A stretch of DNA of 64,000 nucleotides from positions 186,001 through 250,000 of the forward strand of contig NZ_JBMERO010000001.1 of NCBI RefSeq assembly GCF_049310945.1. Direction: 5' to 3'. The notes under the pieces are model-generated. The model saw only the letters and a program-made list of their open reading frames with translations, did no database searches and was not told where the DNA came from. Below, one piece after another: positions 32,924-42,500 of this stretch. The stretch comes from Bacillus_BS sp049310945 (GTDB lineage Bacteria > Bacillota > Bacilli > Bacillales > SA4). The translations under genes and the position numbers were made by a program. Positions within the stretch are counted from its first letter, which is position 1; each line of letters opens with the position of its first letter.

Positions 32924-33832
32924 CTATATACTAAGCACCTTTACTGGTTTCATTAACCCTTGTTTAGTAGGGTGTTTTTCATAAATGGCTAGAGCATCCC
33001 CTGACATGTCCGTCATAAGCAATTGTTCTTTGTCAAAAAGTAATGGGCTTACTTCAAGGACAGCTCCATTCTTTACTTTCATTGCTACTGTATCATCAAT
33101 TTGTAGGTTAGGCAAATGAATAAGTGCCCGTTCCATAGGGATTAATAGAGACTGAATATTCCCTTCTCCCATCACTTTTTCGATCTCCTCAAGTGAAGAA
33201 CACTCTTCAAGTTGAAAAGATCCAGATGCAGTTCTGATTAGATGAGACATATGTGCTGGAAACCCTAACTTTTCTCCAATTGTGACAGCTAGTGTTCGAA
33301 CATACGTCCCTTTGCTACAAGTAACTTTAAATGAAAAAGTGATGGACTCACCTTCGTACGTTTCTTGTGGATCTTGTAGTATCAGTTCATGGATTTTGAT
33401 TTCCCTTGAAGGTCGTTCGACTTCTATTCCTTTTCTCGCGTATTCATATAAACGTTTTCCATTTACTTTAACAGCCGAATACATAGGCGGTGTCTGTGAA
33501 TGTGTTCCAGTAAGTTGGGCTAGGACAAGTTGTATCTCTTCTTTTTTAATAGTCCGATGTACCGCTACTTTGTCTATGATTTCTCCGGATGCGTCTTCAG
33601 TTGTCGTAGAAAACCCTAAGGTAACTTCCCCAACATATGTTTTGCTCATTCCTGTTATGAATTCTGCAATTTTTGTAGCTCTACCTATGCAAATAGGTAA
33701 AACACCGGTCACATCAGGATCAAGTGTGCCCGTATGCCCTACCTTTTTGGTCTTTAGAATTTTCCGGATTTTGAAGACACAATCATGTGATGTTAGCCCT
33801 TTAGGCTTATTTAGCAAAAGTATACCGTCCAT
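32924..33832 (-). CDS. truB: tRNA pseudouridine-55 synthase
   Basis: TruB makes pseudouridine 55 in the T-loop of tRNAs. The 302-aa protein has the N-terminal GILLLNKPKGLTSHDCVFKI segment and the catalytic Asp in HTGTLDPDVTGVLP near residue 40, plus SKGTYVRTLA and a C-terminal PUA-like part. The ATG follows AGGAGG. A strong terminator-like palindrome (33910-33943) stands between rbfA and truB, so it may need its own promoter or readthrough. Confidence 0.96.
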   Translation of the reverse strand: MDGILLLNKPKGLTSHDCVFKIRKILKTKKVGHTGTLDPDVTGVLPICIGRATKIAEFITGMSKTYVGEVTLGFSTTTEDASGEIIDKVAVHRTIKKEEIQLVLAQLTGTHSQTPPMYSAVKVNGKRLYEYARKGIEVERPSREIKIHELILQDPQETYEGESITFSFKVTCSKGTYVRTLAVTIGEKLGFPAHMSHLIRTASGSFQLEECSSLEEIEKVMGEGNIQSLLIPMERALIHLPNLQIDDTVAMKVKNGAVLEVSPLLFDKEQLLMTDMSGDALAIYEKHPTKQGLMKPVKVLSI

Positions 33833-33904
33833 AATAAATACCTCCTAGACTATTCATTACCTTTTTAGCCATTCCAAATGTAAAGTCCAAATATAACAGT
33901 ACAA

Positions 33905-33943
33905 ATAGTAAAAATGGATAGACAAATTTGTCTATCCATTTTT
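33905..33943 (-). terminator. Perfect palindrome/terminator between rbfA and truB
   Basis: A 17-bp perfect inverted repeat with no unpaired spacer (arm AAAAATGGATAGACAAA) and T-runs at both 3' ends. On the minus strand it would stop transcription 13 bp after rbfA. Confidence 0.8.
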
Positions 33944-33955
33944 GTTGGAATCACC

Positions 33956-34315
33956 CTATGTTTCATCATGCTTAGAGGCCTTGTTTAATTCAGCCAATAA
34001 TGATTCAATTCGATTCCCATAATCAACTGATTCATCAAACTCGAAGGTGATTTCTGGTGTTTTACGAAGTCTAATACGTTGACCAATCTCAGACCTGATA
34101 AAGCCTGTTGCCTTGGATAAACCCTTTAACGTATTTTGTCGTTGTACATCATCACCTAAAACAGAAATAAATATTTTTGCTTGCTGAAGATCGCCTGTAA
34201 CTTCTACATCCGTTACGGTAACAAACCCAATACGTGGGTCTTTTATTTTACGACCGATAATCTCACCAAGCTCTTTTTTCATTTGCTCGCCAACTTTAGT
34301 TGAACGCAAACTCAT
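33956..34315 (-). CDS. rbfA: 30S ribosome-binding factor A
   Basis: RbfA (119 aa) assists late 30S maturation and cold adaptation by binding near the 16S 5' helix. It begins SLRSTKVGEQMKKELGEII and has the KH-like core DPRIGFVTVTDVEVTGDL. It follows ylxP and infB in the conserved translation cluster. Confidence 0.95.
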   Translation of the reverse strand: MSLRSTKVGEQMKKELGEIIGRKIKDPRIGFVTVTDVEVTGDLQQAKIFISVLGDDVQRQNTLKGLSKATGFIRSEIGQRIRLRKTPEITFEFDESVDYGNRIESLLAELNKASKHDET

Positions 34316-34330
34316 ACGATCACCTCGTCC

Positions 34331-34609
34331 CTAGTACCATTCAAAGGATGTAACGGTTCTTTCAATTTCAGGAAAGGAATCTATCATCTTTAGAGAATTT
34401 TGCAATTCCCTTTCAGTCATCTTTTTAGAAGATGTGATGGCAACGATTCCTATTGTTGTTCGTTGCCATTTATCCTGATGGTCAATTTCTGATACCGAAA
34501 CATTAAATTTTTGTTTAAGCCTCGTCATAACCCGCTGTAATACAGCACGCTTATCCTTTAAGGACTGTGCACCGTATATAAAGCACTCACAATTGACGAA
34601 GCCAATCAT
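34331..34609 (-). CDS. ylxP: YlxP family protein (DUF503)
   Basis: A 92-aa protein with a ferredoxin-like pattern (MIGFVNCECFIYGAQSLKDK; LKQKFNVSVSEID; WQRTTIGIVAI). DUF503 members sit almost always between infB and rbfA, and a link to ribosome assembly is suspected. It overlaps the infB stop by one base. Confidence 0.92.
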   Translation of the reverse strand: MIGFVNCECFIYGAQSLKDKRAVLQRVMTRLKQKFNVSVSEIDHQDKWQRTTIGIVAITSSKKMTERELQNSLKMIDSFPEIERTVTSFEWY

Positions 34610-36789
34610 TATCTTTTAATTTCCTGCATAATATACGCTTCAATGACATCGCCTTCTTTAATATCATTGAATTTTTCAATGGTAATACCGCACTCATAAT
34701 TTTGAGCAACTTCTTTTACATCGTCTTTAAAGCGTTTTAAAGTGTCGAGCTTTCCTTCGAAGATGACAATTCCATCACGAACTATACGCACACCACTATC
34801 TCTTGTTACCTTACCATCAGTTACGTAGCACCCTGCAATGGTTCCTACTTTTGATACTTTAAAGGTTGTTCGAACTTCTGCTTGACCAATCACTTTCTCT
34901 TCGAACTCAGGATCTAGCATTCCCTTCATGGCCAATTCTATTTCATCGATCGCATTATAAATGATTCTGTGAAGGCGAACATCTACTTTTTCTTGTTCTG
35001 CCGTTTTCTTTGCATTTACATCAGGTCGAACATTAAAGCCAATCACAATAGCGTTTGATGCTGAAGCGAGGATAATGTCAGATTCAGTAATAGCTCCAAC
35101 ACCTGTCAGAATAATCTTTACTCGAACGCCTTCTACTTCAATTTTTTGAAGAGATGCAGAAAGTGCTTCGACAGATCCTTGAACATCTCCTTTGACGATA
35201 ATGTTAATATCTTTAATTTCGCCCAGTTTAATTTGTTCAAATAAATCTTCTAAACTTAGCTTCGCTCGATCACCACGTTGCGCAACTAATTGCTTTTGAG
35301 CACGTGCTTCTCCAACTGATCTTGCCATTTTTTCATCAGCGAATACCATAAAATGATCTCCTGCTAATGGAACTTCATTTAGACCTGTAATCTCAACAGG
35401 CGTCGAAGGCCCAGCTTCCTTCACGCGTCGTCCAATGTCATTGACCATAGCACGAACACGTCCAAATGCATTACCTACTACAATTGGATCACCTACTCTT
35501 AACGTACCATTTTGAACGAGTAGAGTAGCAACTGATCCACGACCTTTATCTAATTGTGCTTCTACAACAGTTCCTGTCGCAAAACTAGTCGGATTGGCTT
35601 TCCATTCCTCTACTTCGCTTACTAATACAATCATTTCCAAAAGATCGTCAATTCCTTCACCTTTAAGGGCAGAAACAGGAACAAAAATGGTTTCTCCACC
35701 CCAAGCTTCGGGAACTAAGCCACGATCTGTTAACTCTTGCATGACACGATCAGGATTGGCAGATGGTTTATCCATCTTATTCACAGCAACAATTATTGGT
35801 ACTCCCGCTGCTTTTGCATGGCTGATTGCTTCAACCGTTTGAGGCATTACACCATCATCTGCTGCAACAACCAAAATAGTAATATCGGTAATTTGAGCAC
35901 CTCTTGCACGCATTGTTGTGAATGCAGCATGTCCAGGTGTATCTAGAAAAGTGATCTTTTTATCATTTACTACAACCTGATACGCACCAATGTGCTGAGT
36001 GATCCCACCAGCTTCACCTTCTGTAACCTTTGTATTACGAATGGAATCAAGTAATGTTGTTTTCCCATGATCTACGTGCCCCATTATAGTAACAACAGGA
36101 GGACGAATTTGCAGATTATCCGGATTTTCTTCCATGACATATCCTTCAAATTCAGTTTCCTCATATACGATTTCTTCTTCTACCTCTACACCGTAATCTG
36201 TAGCAATTAACTCAATCGTGTCCTTGTCAAGTTCTTGGTTGATAGTTGCCATGACATTAAGTTTAAAGAGTTTTTTGATAATTTCTGAAGACTCTTTCCC
36301 TAGTTTACCTGCGATTTCTGCAACTGTTAAAGAACCAGAAAATGTGATTTTTTCAGGTAATTCGAGTACTTTAGGCTGAGTCGCTTGCTTTCCACTACTC
36401 TTGTGACGATTTTTTTGAAAGGTAGCTTGTTCTTGCTGACCAGACTTTTTATTGTCTTTCTCTTTTCGAGAGTTAGCGCCCTTCTTCTTTCGAGGAGCAT
36501 TAGTAACTGTGTCAACTTCGTCTTCCTCATACACATTACCTGTATCTTGCTGCAGGTCTACTTCACTATTTTCTGTTTTCTGCTCTGAAATAGAGCTAAT
36601 GTTCGTTGAAGTAGATTCTTGCTTTTCGTCAGTCTTTGAGAAACGTTGATCTAATTCTTTCACAATATCGTCTTCTATGGTTGTCATATGATTAGAAACT
36701 TCTACATTTAGTTCTTTCAATATATTAATCACTTCTTTACTTGAGATGTTTTGTTTTTTTGCATACTCATAAACGCGAATTTTACTCAT
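34609..36789 (-). CDS. infB: Translation initiation factor IF-2
   Basis: IF-2 is the GTPase that delivers fMet-tRNA to the 30S subunit and promotes 50S joining. I choose the ATG at 36789 (MSKIRVYEYAKKQN) behind GGGGGTGAACGT; a longer frame would overlap rplGA. Product 726 aa: IF2-N module, a charged low-complexity linker (about 50-150), a second N-domain, G motifs GHVDHGKTT, DTPGHAAF and NKMDKP, then domains II to IV. Length is in the range for Bacillus IF-2. Confidence 0.97.
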   Translation of the reverse strand: MSKIRVYEYAKKQNISSKEVINILKELNVEVSNHMTTIEDDIVKELDQRFSKTDEKQESTSTNISSISEQKTENSEVDLQQDTGNVYEEDEVDTVTNAPRKKKGANSRKEKDNKKSGQQEQATFQKNRHKSSGKQATQPKVLELPEKITFSGSLTVAEIAGKLGKESSEIIKKLFKLNVMATINQELDKDTIELIATDYGVEVEEEIVYEETEFEGYVMEENPDNLQIRPPVVTIMGHVDHGKTTLLDSIRNTKVTEGEAGGITQHIGAYQVVVNDKKITFLDTPGHAAFTTMRARGAQITDITILVVAADDGVMPQTVEAISHAKAAGVPIIVAVNKMDKPSANPDRVMQELTDRGLVPEAWGGETIFVPVSALKGEGIDDLLEMIVLVSEVEEWKANPTSFATGTVVEAQLDKGRGSVATLLVQNGTLRVGDPIVVGNAFGRVRAMVNDIGRRVKEAGPSTPVEITGLNEVPLAGDHFMVFADEKMARSVGEARAQKQLVAQRGDRAKLSLEDLFEQIKLGEIKDINIIVKGDVQGSVEALSASLQKIEVEGVRVKIILTGVGAITESDIILASASNAIVIGFNVRPDVNAKKTAEQEKVDVRLHRIIYNAIDEIELAMKGMLDPEFEEKVIGQAEVRTTFKVSKVGTIAGCYVTDGKVTRDSGVRIVRDGIVIFEGKLDTLKRFKDDVKEVAQNYECGITIEKFNDIKEGDVIEAYIMQEIKR

Positions 36790-36805
36790 ACGTTCACCCC
36801 CGAAT

Positions 36806-37111
36806 TTATTCCTCGAGCAATGTGTCAAGCTTCTTGGCAAATCCCTCATCTTGTATTCCAACGACAACTCTTGAATCTTTTCCAATCGCCTGTCCTAGTT
36901 CGTATCGATCTTCAACACGACGAAGCGGTATATTATAATAAGTACATTTATCCGTAATTTTCTTTTCAGTATTTTTAGAGGCATCACTTGATAAAAGAAC
37001 AAGCATTACCTTATTACGTTGAATGTCTTTTACGACCAATTCTTCTCCAGTGGTAATCTTCCGTGCCCGAGCCGCTAATCCTAAAAGAGATTTCCATGGT
37101 TGTTGATTCAT
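36806..37111 (-). CDS. rplGA: L7Ae-family RNA-binding protein YlxQ (RplGA)
   Basis: A 101-aa K-turn-binding protein of the L7Ae/L30e family (LLGLAARARKITTGEE; VMLVLLSSDASKNT; VGIQDEGFAKKLD). In B. subtilis YlxQ binds K-turn RNA but is not essential. It overlaps ylxR by four bases, in the nusA-ylxR-ylxQ-infB order. Confidence 0.93.
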   Translation of the reverse strand: MNQQPWKSLLGLAARARKITTGEELVVKDIQRNKVMLVLLSSDASKNTEKKITDKCTYYNIPLRRVEDRYELGQAIGKDSRVVVGIQDEGFAKKLDTLLEE

Positions 37112-37386
37112 AATGGATGGTTCTCCTTCTCGATTAAAGCAAGCAATTCCTCATAAAGGGAGTCATCAACATTCGCTTTTAAGTGACTTGCTAAGGCATT
37201 TTTCTTTCTTGCCTGGAGAACAATGTCTTTATTTTTACTTAAATAAGCCCCTCGCCCTGCCATTTTTCCGGTTAAATCAATGAAAACTTCCCCTTCTTTT
37301 GAGCGGACGATTCGAATGAGTTCCTTTTTCGGTTTCATCTCTTGACTCGCTACACATTTCCTTAAGGGAATCTTGCGATTGCTCAC
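37108..37386 (-). CDS. ylxR: YlxR/RnpM RNA-binding protein
   Basis: A 92-aa basic protein of the DUF448 family (IPLRKCVASQEMKPKKELIR; GKMAGRGAYLSK). In B. subtilis YlxR, renamed RnpM, binds and modulates RNase P. It follows nusA closely (13 bp) and overlaps rplGA. Confidence 0.93.
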   Translation of the reverse strand: MSNRKIPLRKCVASQEMKPKKELIRIVRSKEGEVFIDLTGKMAGRGAYLSKNKDIVLQARKKNALASHLKANVDDSLYEELLALIEKENHPL

Positions 37387-37399
37387 CTTTCTTCACCTC

Positions 37400-38497
37400 T
37401 TACTCCAATTCATCAGCCGACAAATTTTCTTCCATTATTACTCCAGAACCTGTAAGCCCTAATTTCACAGCATCAGAATGACTTTTTATATCAATTTTCC
37501 ATCCAGTCAATTTAGCCGCTAAGCGTGCATTTTGACCTCGCTTACCAATCGCAAGAGAAAGCTGATTGTCAGGTACAATAACTGTCGTTGCCTTTTCATC
37601 CTCATTTACGATAACTTCATCGACTTGTGAAGGGCTAAGAGCATTGGCTACAAAGTCCACAGGATCTTTCGACCATTTTACAATATCAATTTTTTCACCT
37701 TTTAGTTCATTGACGATAGCTTGTACTCGTTGTCCTTTTGGTCCTACACAAGAACCAACTGGATCTAAGTCCCTGTTATCAGAATGAACGGAGATTTTCG
37801 AGCGATCTCCAGCTTCACGAGCAACCGATTTGATTTCAACAGTTCCATCGTATATTTCAGGTACTTCAAGCTCAAATAATCGCTTTAAAAGTCCTGGATG
37901 TGTTCGTGAAACGAAAATTTGAGGACCCTTTGTTGTCTTTTCAACCTTCGTAAGAAATACTTTAATTCGATCATGTGGCTTATAGCTTTCATTTGGCATT
38001 TGTTCTGCGGCTGGCAACAACGCTTCTATTTTCCCAAGATTCACATAGATAAAACGCGAATCCTGACGTTGAACAATTCCAGTCATAATATCTTCTTCAC
38101 GATCAATAAATTCGGTGTATATCACACCTCTTTCTGCTTCACGAACACGCTGAGTCACTACTTGTTTCGCGGTTTGGGCAGCAATTCTACCAAAGTCTTT
38201 CGGAGTTACTTCTATTTCAACGATATCTCCAACTTGGTAAGAAGGATTTATTAACCTAGCCTGTTCAGCAGATATCTCAAGTCTTGGATCGAAAACGTCA
38301 TCAACGATATCTTTTCGGGCGTACACCTTCATTGAACCGCGTTCAGGATTCACATCCACTCGCACGTTTTGCGCTTGATTAAAGTTTCGTTTATAAGCAG
38401 AAATTAGTGCTGCTTCTATTGCATCAAGTAAAATCTCTTTACTAATACCCTTTTCTCTTTCAAGCATTGTTAGGGCATCTAAAAGTTCATTGCTCAT
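37400..38497 (-). CDS. nusA: Transcription factor NusA
   Basis: NusA binds RNA polymerase and modulates pausing and intrinsic termination. The 365-aa protein has the N-terminal RNAP-binding domain (about 1-130), S1 (about 135-200, TGIVQRQDSRFIYVNLG) and two KH domains (VGSCVGPKGQRVQAIV; LAIGKRGQNARLAAKLTG). It lacks the acidic C-terminal repeats of the E. coli form, as is normal in Firmicutes. Confidence 0.97.
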   Translation of the reverse strand: MSNELLDALTMLEREKGISKEILLDAIEAALISAYKRNFNQAQNVRVDVNPERGSMKVYARKDIVDDVFDPRLEISAEQARLINPSYQVGDIVEIEVTPKDFGRIAAQTAKQVVTQRVREAERGVIYTEFIDREEDIMTGIVQRQDSRFIYVNLGKIEALLPAAEQMPNESYKPHDRIKVFLTKVEKTTKGPQIFVSRTHPGLLKRLFELEVPEIYDGTVEIKSVAREAGDRSKISVHSDNRDLDPVGSCVGPKGQRVQAIVNELKGEKIDIVKWSKDPVDFVANALSPSQVDEVIVNEDEKATTVIVPDNQLSLAIGKRGQNARLAAKLTGWKIDIKSHSDAVKLGLTGSGVIMEENLSADELE

Positions 38498-38554
38498 TTA
38501 TTTGATCCCCCTTTATTTAATAATCAATTTAAAGCTTAGCACTAACTAACAGAT

Positions 38555-39028
38555 CTAATGGAAGGTAACGGCAAGGCGGGCACTAGCCACCTTTTCATAA
38601 GGTATTGTAATAACCTTTTTCCTCGTTTTCACCAAATACGTAATGGTAACAAGCCCTTCAACAAAGCTTGTTAGCACACCTTCAAATTGCTTTTCCCCTT
38701 CAATTGGTTCATACATTTTTATATATACTTGTTTACCAATTGCCTTTTCAAAATCCTTTGGTTTCTTAAGAGGGCGTTCAGCACCAGGTGATGAAACCTC
38801 AAGAAAATAAAGATGGGGAATTGGGTCCAAATCATCAAGTTTTTCACTTAACCGTTCACTAACAGTTCCGCATTGTTCAATATCTATGCCTACACTTGAA
38901 TCTATATATACTCTTACGAACCAATCTTTTCCTTCTTTAACATATTCAACATCTACTAATTCTAATTGAAGTTCTTCTAGAATAGGGGAAACTAATTCTT
39001 CAATTATATCCGTTACTTTTTTACTCAT
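38555..39028 (-). CDS. rimP: Ribosome maturation factor RimP
   Basis: RimP (157 aa) binds 30S precursors early in maturation. The N-terminal alpha/beta domain carries DWFVRVYIDSSVGIDIEQC and LEVSSPGAERPLKK, followed by an Sm-like C-terminal part. It is the first gene of the nusA-infB cluster, 58 bp before nusA. Upstream lie two unrelated repeats and a terminator that part it from polC. Confidence 0.96.
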   Translation of the reverse strand: MSKKVTDIIEELVSPILEELQLELVDVEYVKEGKDWFVRVYIDSSVGIDIEQCGTVSERLSEKLDDLDPIPHLYFLEVSSPGAERPLKKPKDFEKAIGKQVYIKMYEPIEGEKQFEGVLTSFVEGLVTITYLVKTRKKVITIPYEKVASARLAVTFH

Positions 39029-39263
39029 TCATACCCTCCTTCTCTAAATCACCTTAAGAACGAAGCGTGCTAAAGCAATCACTTACTTTTAGTTAATTGA
39101 TGAATAATCCCACAAACTAGCGCATGGAGTATATTCAATATGTAGAAAAACACTTGATAGTAAAACGAAAGAGTGGGTTTCCCCACTCTCCATCACTGAC
39201 CTATTCATAGCATATCCTAGTAAACTATAACATAATCATGTATTTTATGCAATCGATACATGA
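39029..39263. other. rimP upstream region
   Basis: Besides the terminator at 39163-39189 I see only AT-rich sequence. The rimP-nusA-infB promoter should be here, but no hexamer pair is convincing. Confidence 0.3.
39163..39189 (-). terminator. Terminator between polC and rimP
   Basis: GAGTGGG, GAAA loop, CCCACTC, then TTTCGTTTT on the minus strand. It ends transcripts from polC or isolates the rimP operon. Confidence 0.85.
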
Positions 39264-39383
39264 AAAGCGCAAGTGCCTTGTTTAGACCCGTCAAGCAAAT
39301 GTTCTTGAAAATATTAAAAGGGTGGTTTTCCATTTTTCCTTTTTTCAGGTTATTTGACCCTTGAGGAGCCGGACTCTGGAGCT
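39264..39383. repeat. Palindromic intergenic repeat, copy 2 (degenerate)
   Basis: It shares GCGCAAGTGCCTTGTTTAG, GCAAATGTTC, TTTGACC and CTGGAGC in the same order as copy 1 at 20873-20990. The inner hairpin differs in sequence and is imperfect here, so the ends are conserved while the middle drifts. Confidence 0.7.
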
Positions 39384-39428
39384 AAATAAGACCCATTTAT
39401 TTTAACCCTATTTTTTATTTACCTTATA

Positions 39429-39581
39429 GAGGATGTTCAAAAAGTCCGGCAAAAATAGCTTCGAATTTCTTCGTCAGCTCGTCTTTCCGCTCCTCACGTA
39501 TACAAAACATACGCTCCGGTGCTCAAGACTTCGCTTCCTTGAACTTCTTTGCTCTTTTTGTCCTCCTTTTTGAACAGGCTC
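39429..39581. mobile_element. MITE-like element, copy 2 (153 bp)
   Basis: It is nearly identical to copy 1 and in the same orientation, with the same 16-bp terminal inverted repeats and TTATA direct repeats (39424-39428, 39582-39586). The clearest difference is a short block around 39511-39523 including a 1-bp indel. It ends 9 bp before the last base of the polC stop codon region. Confidence 0.85.
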
Positions 39582-39590
39582 TTATACTCC

Positions 39591-42500
39591 TTAAAACAAC
39601 GAAAGCTGGTTCTGATCGGGTAGGGATTCTAAGCAACCTTGGTTATCAAGATACTCAAGGATAGTTTTTGAAATTTTACTACGCTGTTGCAAATCTTCTT
39701 TTGATAAAAATTCGCCTGCTTCTCTTGCTTTTACAATATTATAGGCTGCATTTGTTCCTAAACCTGGAATCGAATTAAATGGTGGAATAAGAGTTGTTCC
39801 TTCCACAATAAATTCATTCGCACTAGAACGGTATAAATCTATCTTTTGGAATGAAAAACCTCTTTCGCACATTTCAAGTGAAAGCTCTAAAACGGTCAAT
39901 AAGCTTTTCTCCTTTGTCGAAGCCTCTAGTCCCTTTGCATTGATTTCATCAATTTTTGAGCGTATCGCATTCGAACCTCTTACCATTGCTTCAATGTCAA
40001 AGTCATCTGCACGGACAGTGAAATAAGCTGCGTAATAAAGGATAGGATGATGTACTTTAAAATAGGCAATACGGACAGCCATTAGAACATAGGCCGCCGC
40101 GTGGGCTTTAGGGAACATATACTTGATTTTTAAACAAGAATCAATGTACCAATCTGGAACGCTGTTTTGTTTCATGTCTTGAATCCATTCGTCAGGCAAA
40201 CCCTTCCCTTTACGAACATTTTCCATGATTTTAAAAGCCAATGATGGTTCTAACCCTGCATAAATTAGATAAACCATAATGTCATCGCGACAGCCGATTA
40301 CGTCACTTAATGTACAAGTTCCGTTCGCAATTAACTCTGATGCATTTCCTAACCATACATCCGTTCCATGAGATAGACCTGAAATTTGAACAAGTTCAGA
40401 AAACGTAGTCGGTTTTGTTTCATCAAGCATTTGTCTAACAAATTTTGTTCCAAATTCCGGAATACCAAACGTACCTGTTTTACTCATAATTTGTTCTTCT
40501 GTTACACCAAGTGATTTTGTGTTAGCGAAAATTTTCATTACCTCAGGGTCATCTGTAGGAATTGTTTTTGGATCAATTCCACTTAGATCTTGAAGCATAC
40601 GAATCACAGTTGGGTCATCGTGACCCAATATATCTAGTTTCAATAAATTATCATGAATGGAATGGAAATCAAAATGAGTTGTTTTCCATTCAGAAGTTGA
40701 ATCATCTGCAGGAAATTGAATGGGTGTAAAATCATACACATCCATATAATCTGGCACAACAATAATGCCGCCTGGATGCTGTCCTGTTGTTCTCTTTACC
40801 CCCGTACATCCTGCAACTAATCGATCAACTTCAGCATTACGAATCGTTAAATTATTGTCACTTGCATAGCCTTTTACATAGCCATATGCTGTTTTCTCGG
40901 CCACAGTTCCGATAGTACCAGCTCGAAATACATTATCCTCACCAAACAATACTTTCGTATAATTATGTGCAATTGACTGGTATTCTCCAGAGAAGTTAAG
41001 ATCTATATCTGGAACTTTGTCCCCTTTAAATCCAAGGAAGGTTTCAAAAGGAATATCATGACCATCCTTTTTATACTTAGCTCCACATTCTGGGCAATCT
41101 TTATCAGGCAAGTCAAACCCTGATCCGACTGATCCATCATCAAAGAAGTGGGAGTGCTTGCACTTTGGACAAATATAGTGAGGTGGTAAAGGATTTACTT
41201 CTGTGATTTCGGTCATGGTCGCCACGAATGAAGAACCGACAGATCCACGTGATCCAACTAAATAGCCATCATCTAGGGATTTTTTTACGAGTTTATGAGA
41301 AATTAAATAAATTACGGCAAATCCGTGTCCAATGATAGATTTTAATTCTTTTTCAAGACGTGCTTCAACGATATCAGGAAGATCGTTTCCATAAATTGCA
41401 CGGGATTGAGCATAACTCATGCTACGAACTTCTTCATCTGCTCCTTCAATCTTTGGAGTATATAGATCGTCTTTAATCGGCTTCACATCACCGATTAAGT
41501 CAGCCATATAATTTGTATTGGTCACAACGATTTCTTTAGCCTTTTCGGTACCGAGAAAAGAGAACGCATCTAGCATCTCGTTCGTTGTTCTAAAATGGAC
41601 CTTAGGTAACTCATGGCGATTTAATGGATTAGCTCCACCTTGTGCTCTCACTAAAATCTTCCGATAAATATAGTCTTCAGGCTCTAAGTAATGAACATTT
41701 CCTGTAGCGACAACAGTCTTTCCTAATTTATCACCTAACTTTACTATATTAGAAATGATATCTAATAAGGCCTTTTGATCCCTTACCAGCTCAAGCTCTA
41801 GTAGACGAGAATAGACTTCTGGTGGTTGCACTTCAATATAATCATAAAATTGAGCAACTGCCTCCGCCTCTTCATGGGATTTCTGCATCATAGCTTCAAA
41901 TACTTCCCCTTTATCACAGGCAGATCCCACTAGTAGTCCTTCTCTAAACTTTGCAAACTTTGAGCGCGGAATTCGAGGGATACGATAATAATAATCCTGA
42001 TGGGACATGGAAATGAGTTTATACAAATTTTTAAGTCCAATCTCATCCTTGGCTAGTATGGTCATATGATAGGGTCTTGAGCGCTGATAAGCATTACCCT
42101 GGCCCATATTTTCATTTAGCCCATCATGATACTCGATTCCCTTTTCTAAGCTATCTTTTAACATTTTCATTAGAAGATAACCCGTAGCCTCTGCGTCATA
42201 AATAGCACGGTGGTGCTGTGTTAGATCAATATCAAACTTCTTACAAAGTGTATTTAGGCGATGATTTTTCATGGTAGGATAAAGATATCTACCTAGTTCT
42301 AGTGTATCAATTACTGGATTTTGTACTTTTTCATAGCCTGCTTTTTTCAACCCGACATTTAAAAAGCCCATATCAAAGCTTGCGTTATGCGCAACTAAGG
42401 TACAATCTTCCATCCAACTTCTAAACCTCTCGAGAACATCCTTCACTTCTGGAGCCACACAAACCATATCATCCGTTATACCTGTTAATTCAATGGTTGT

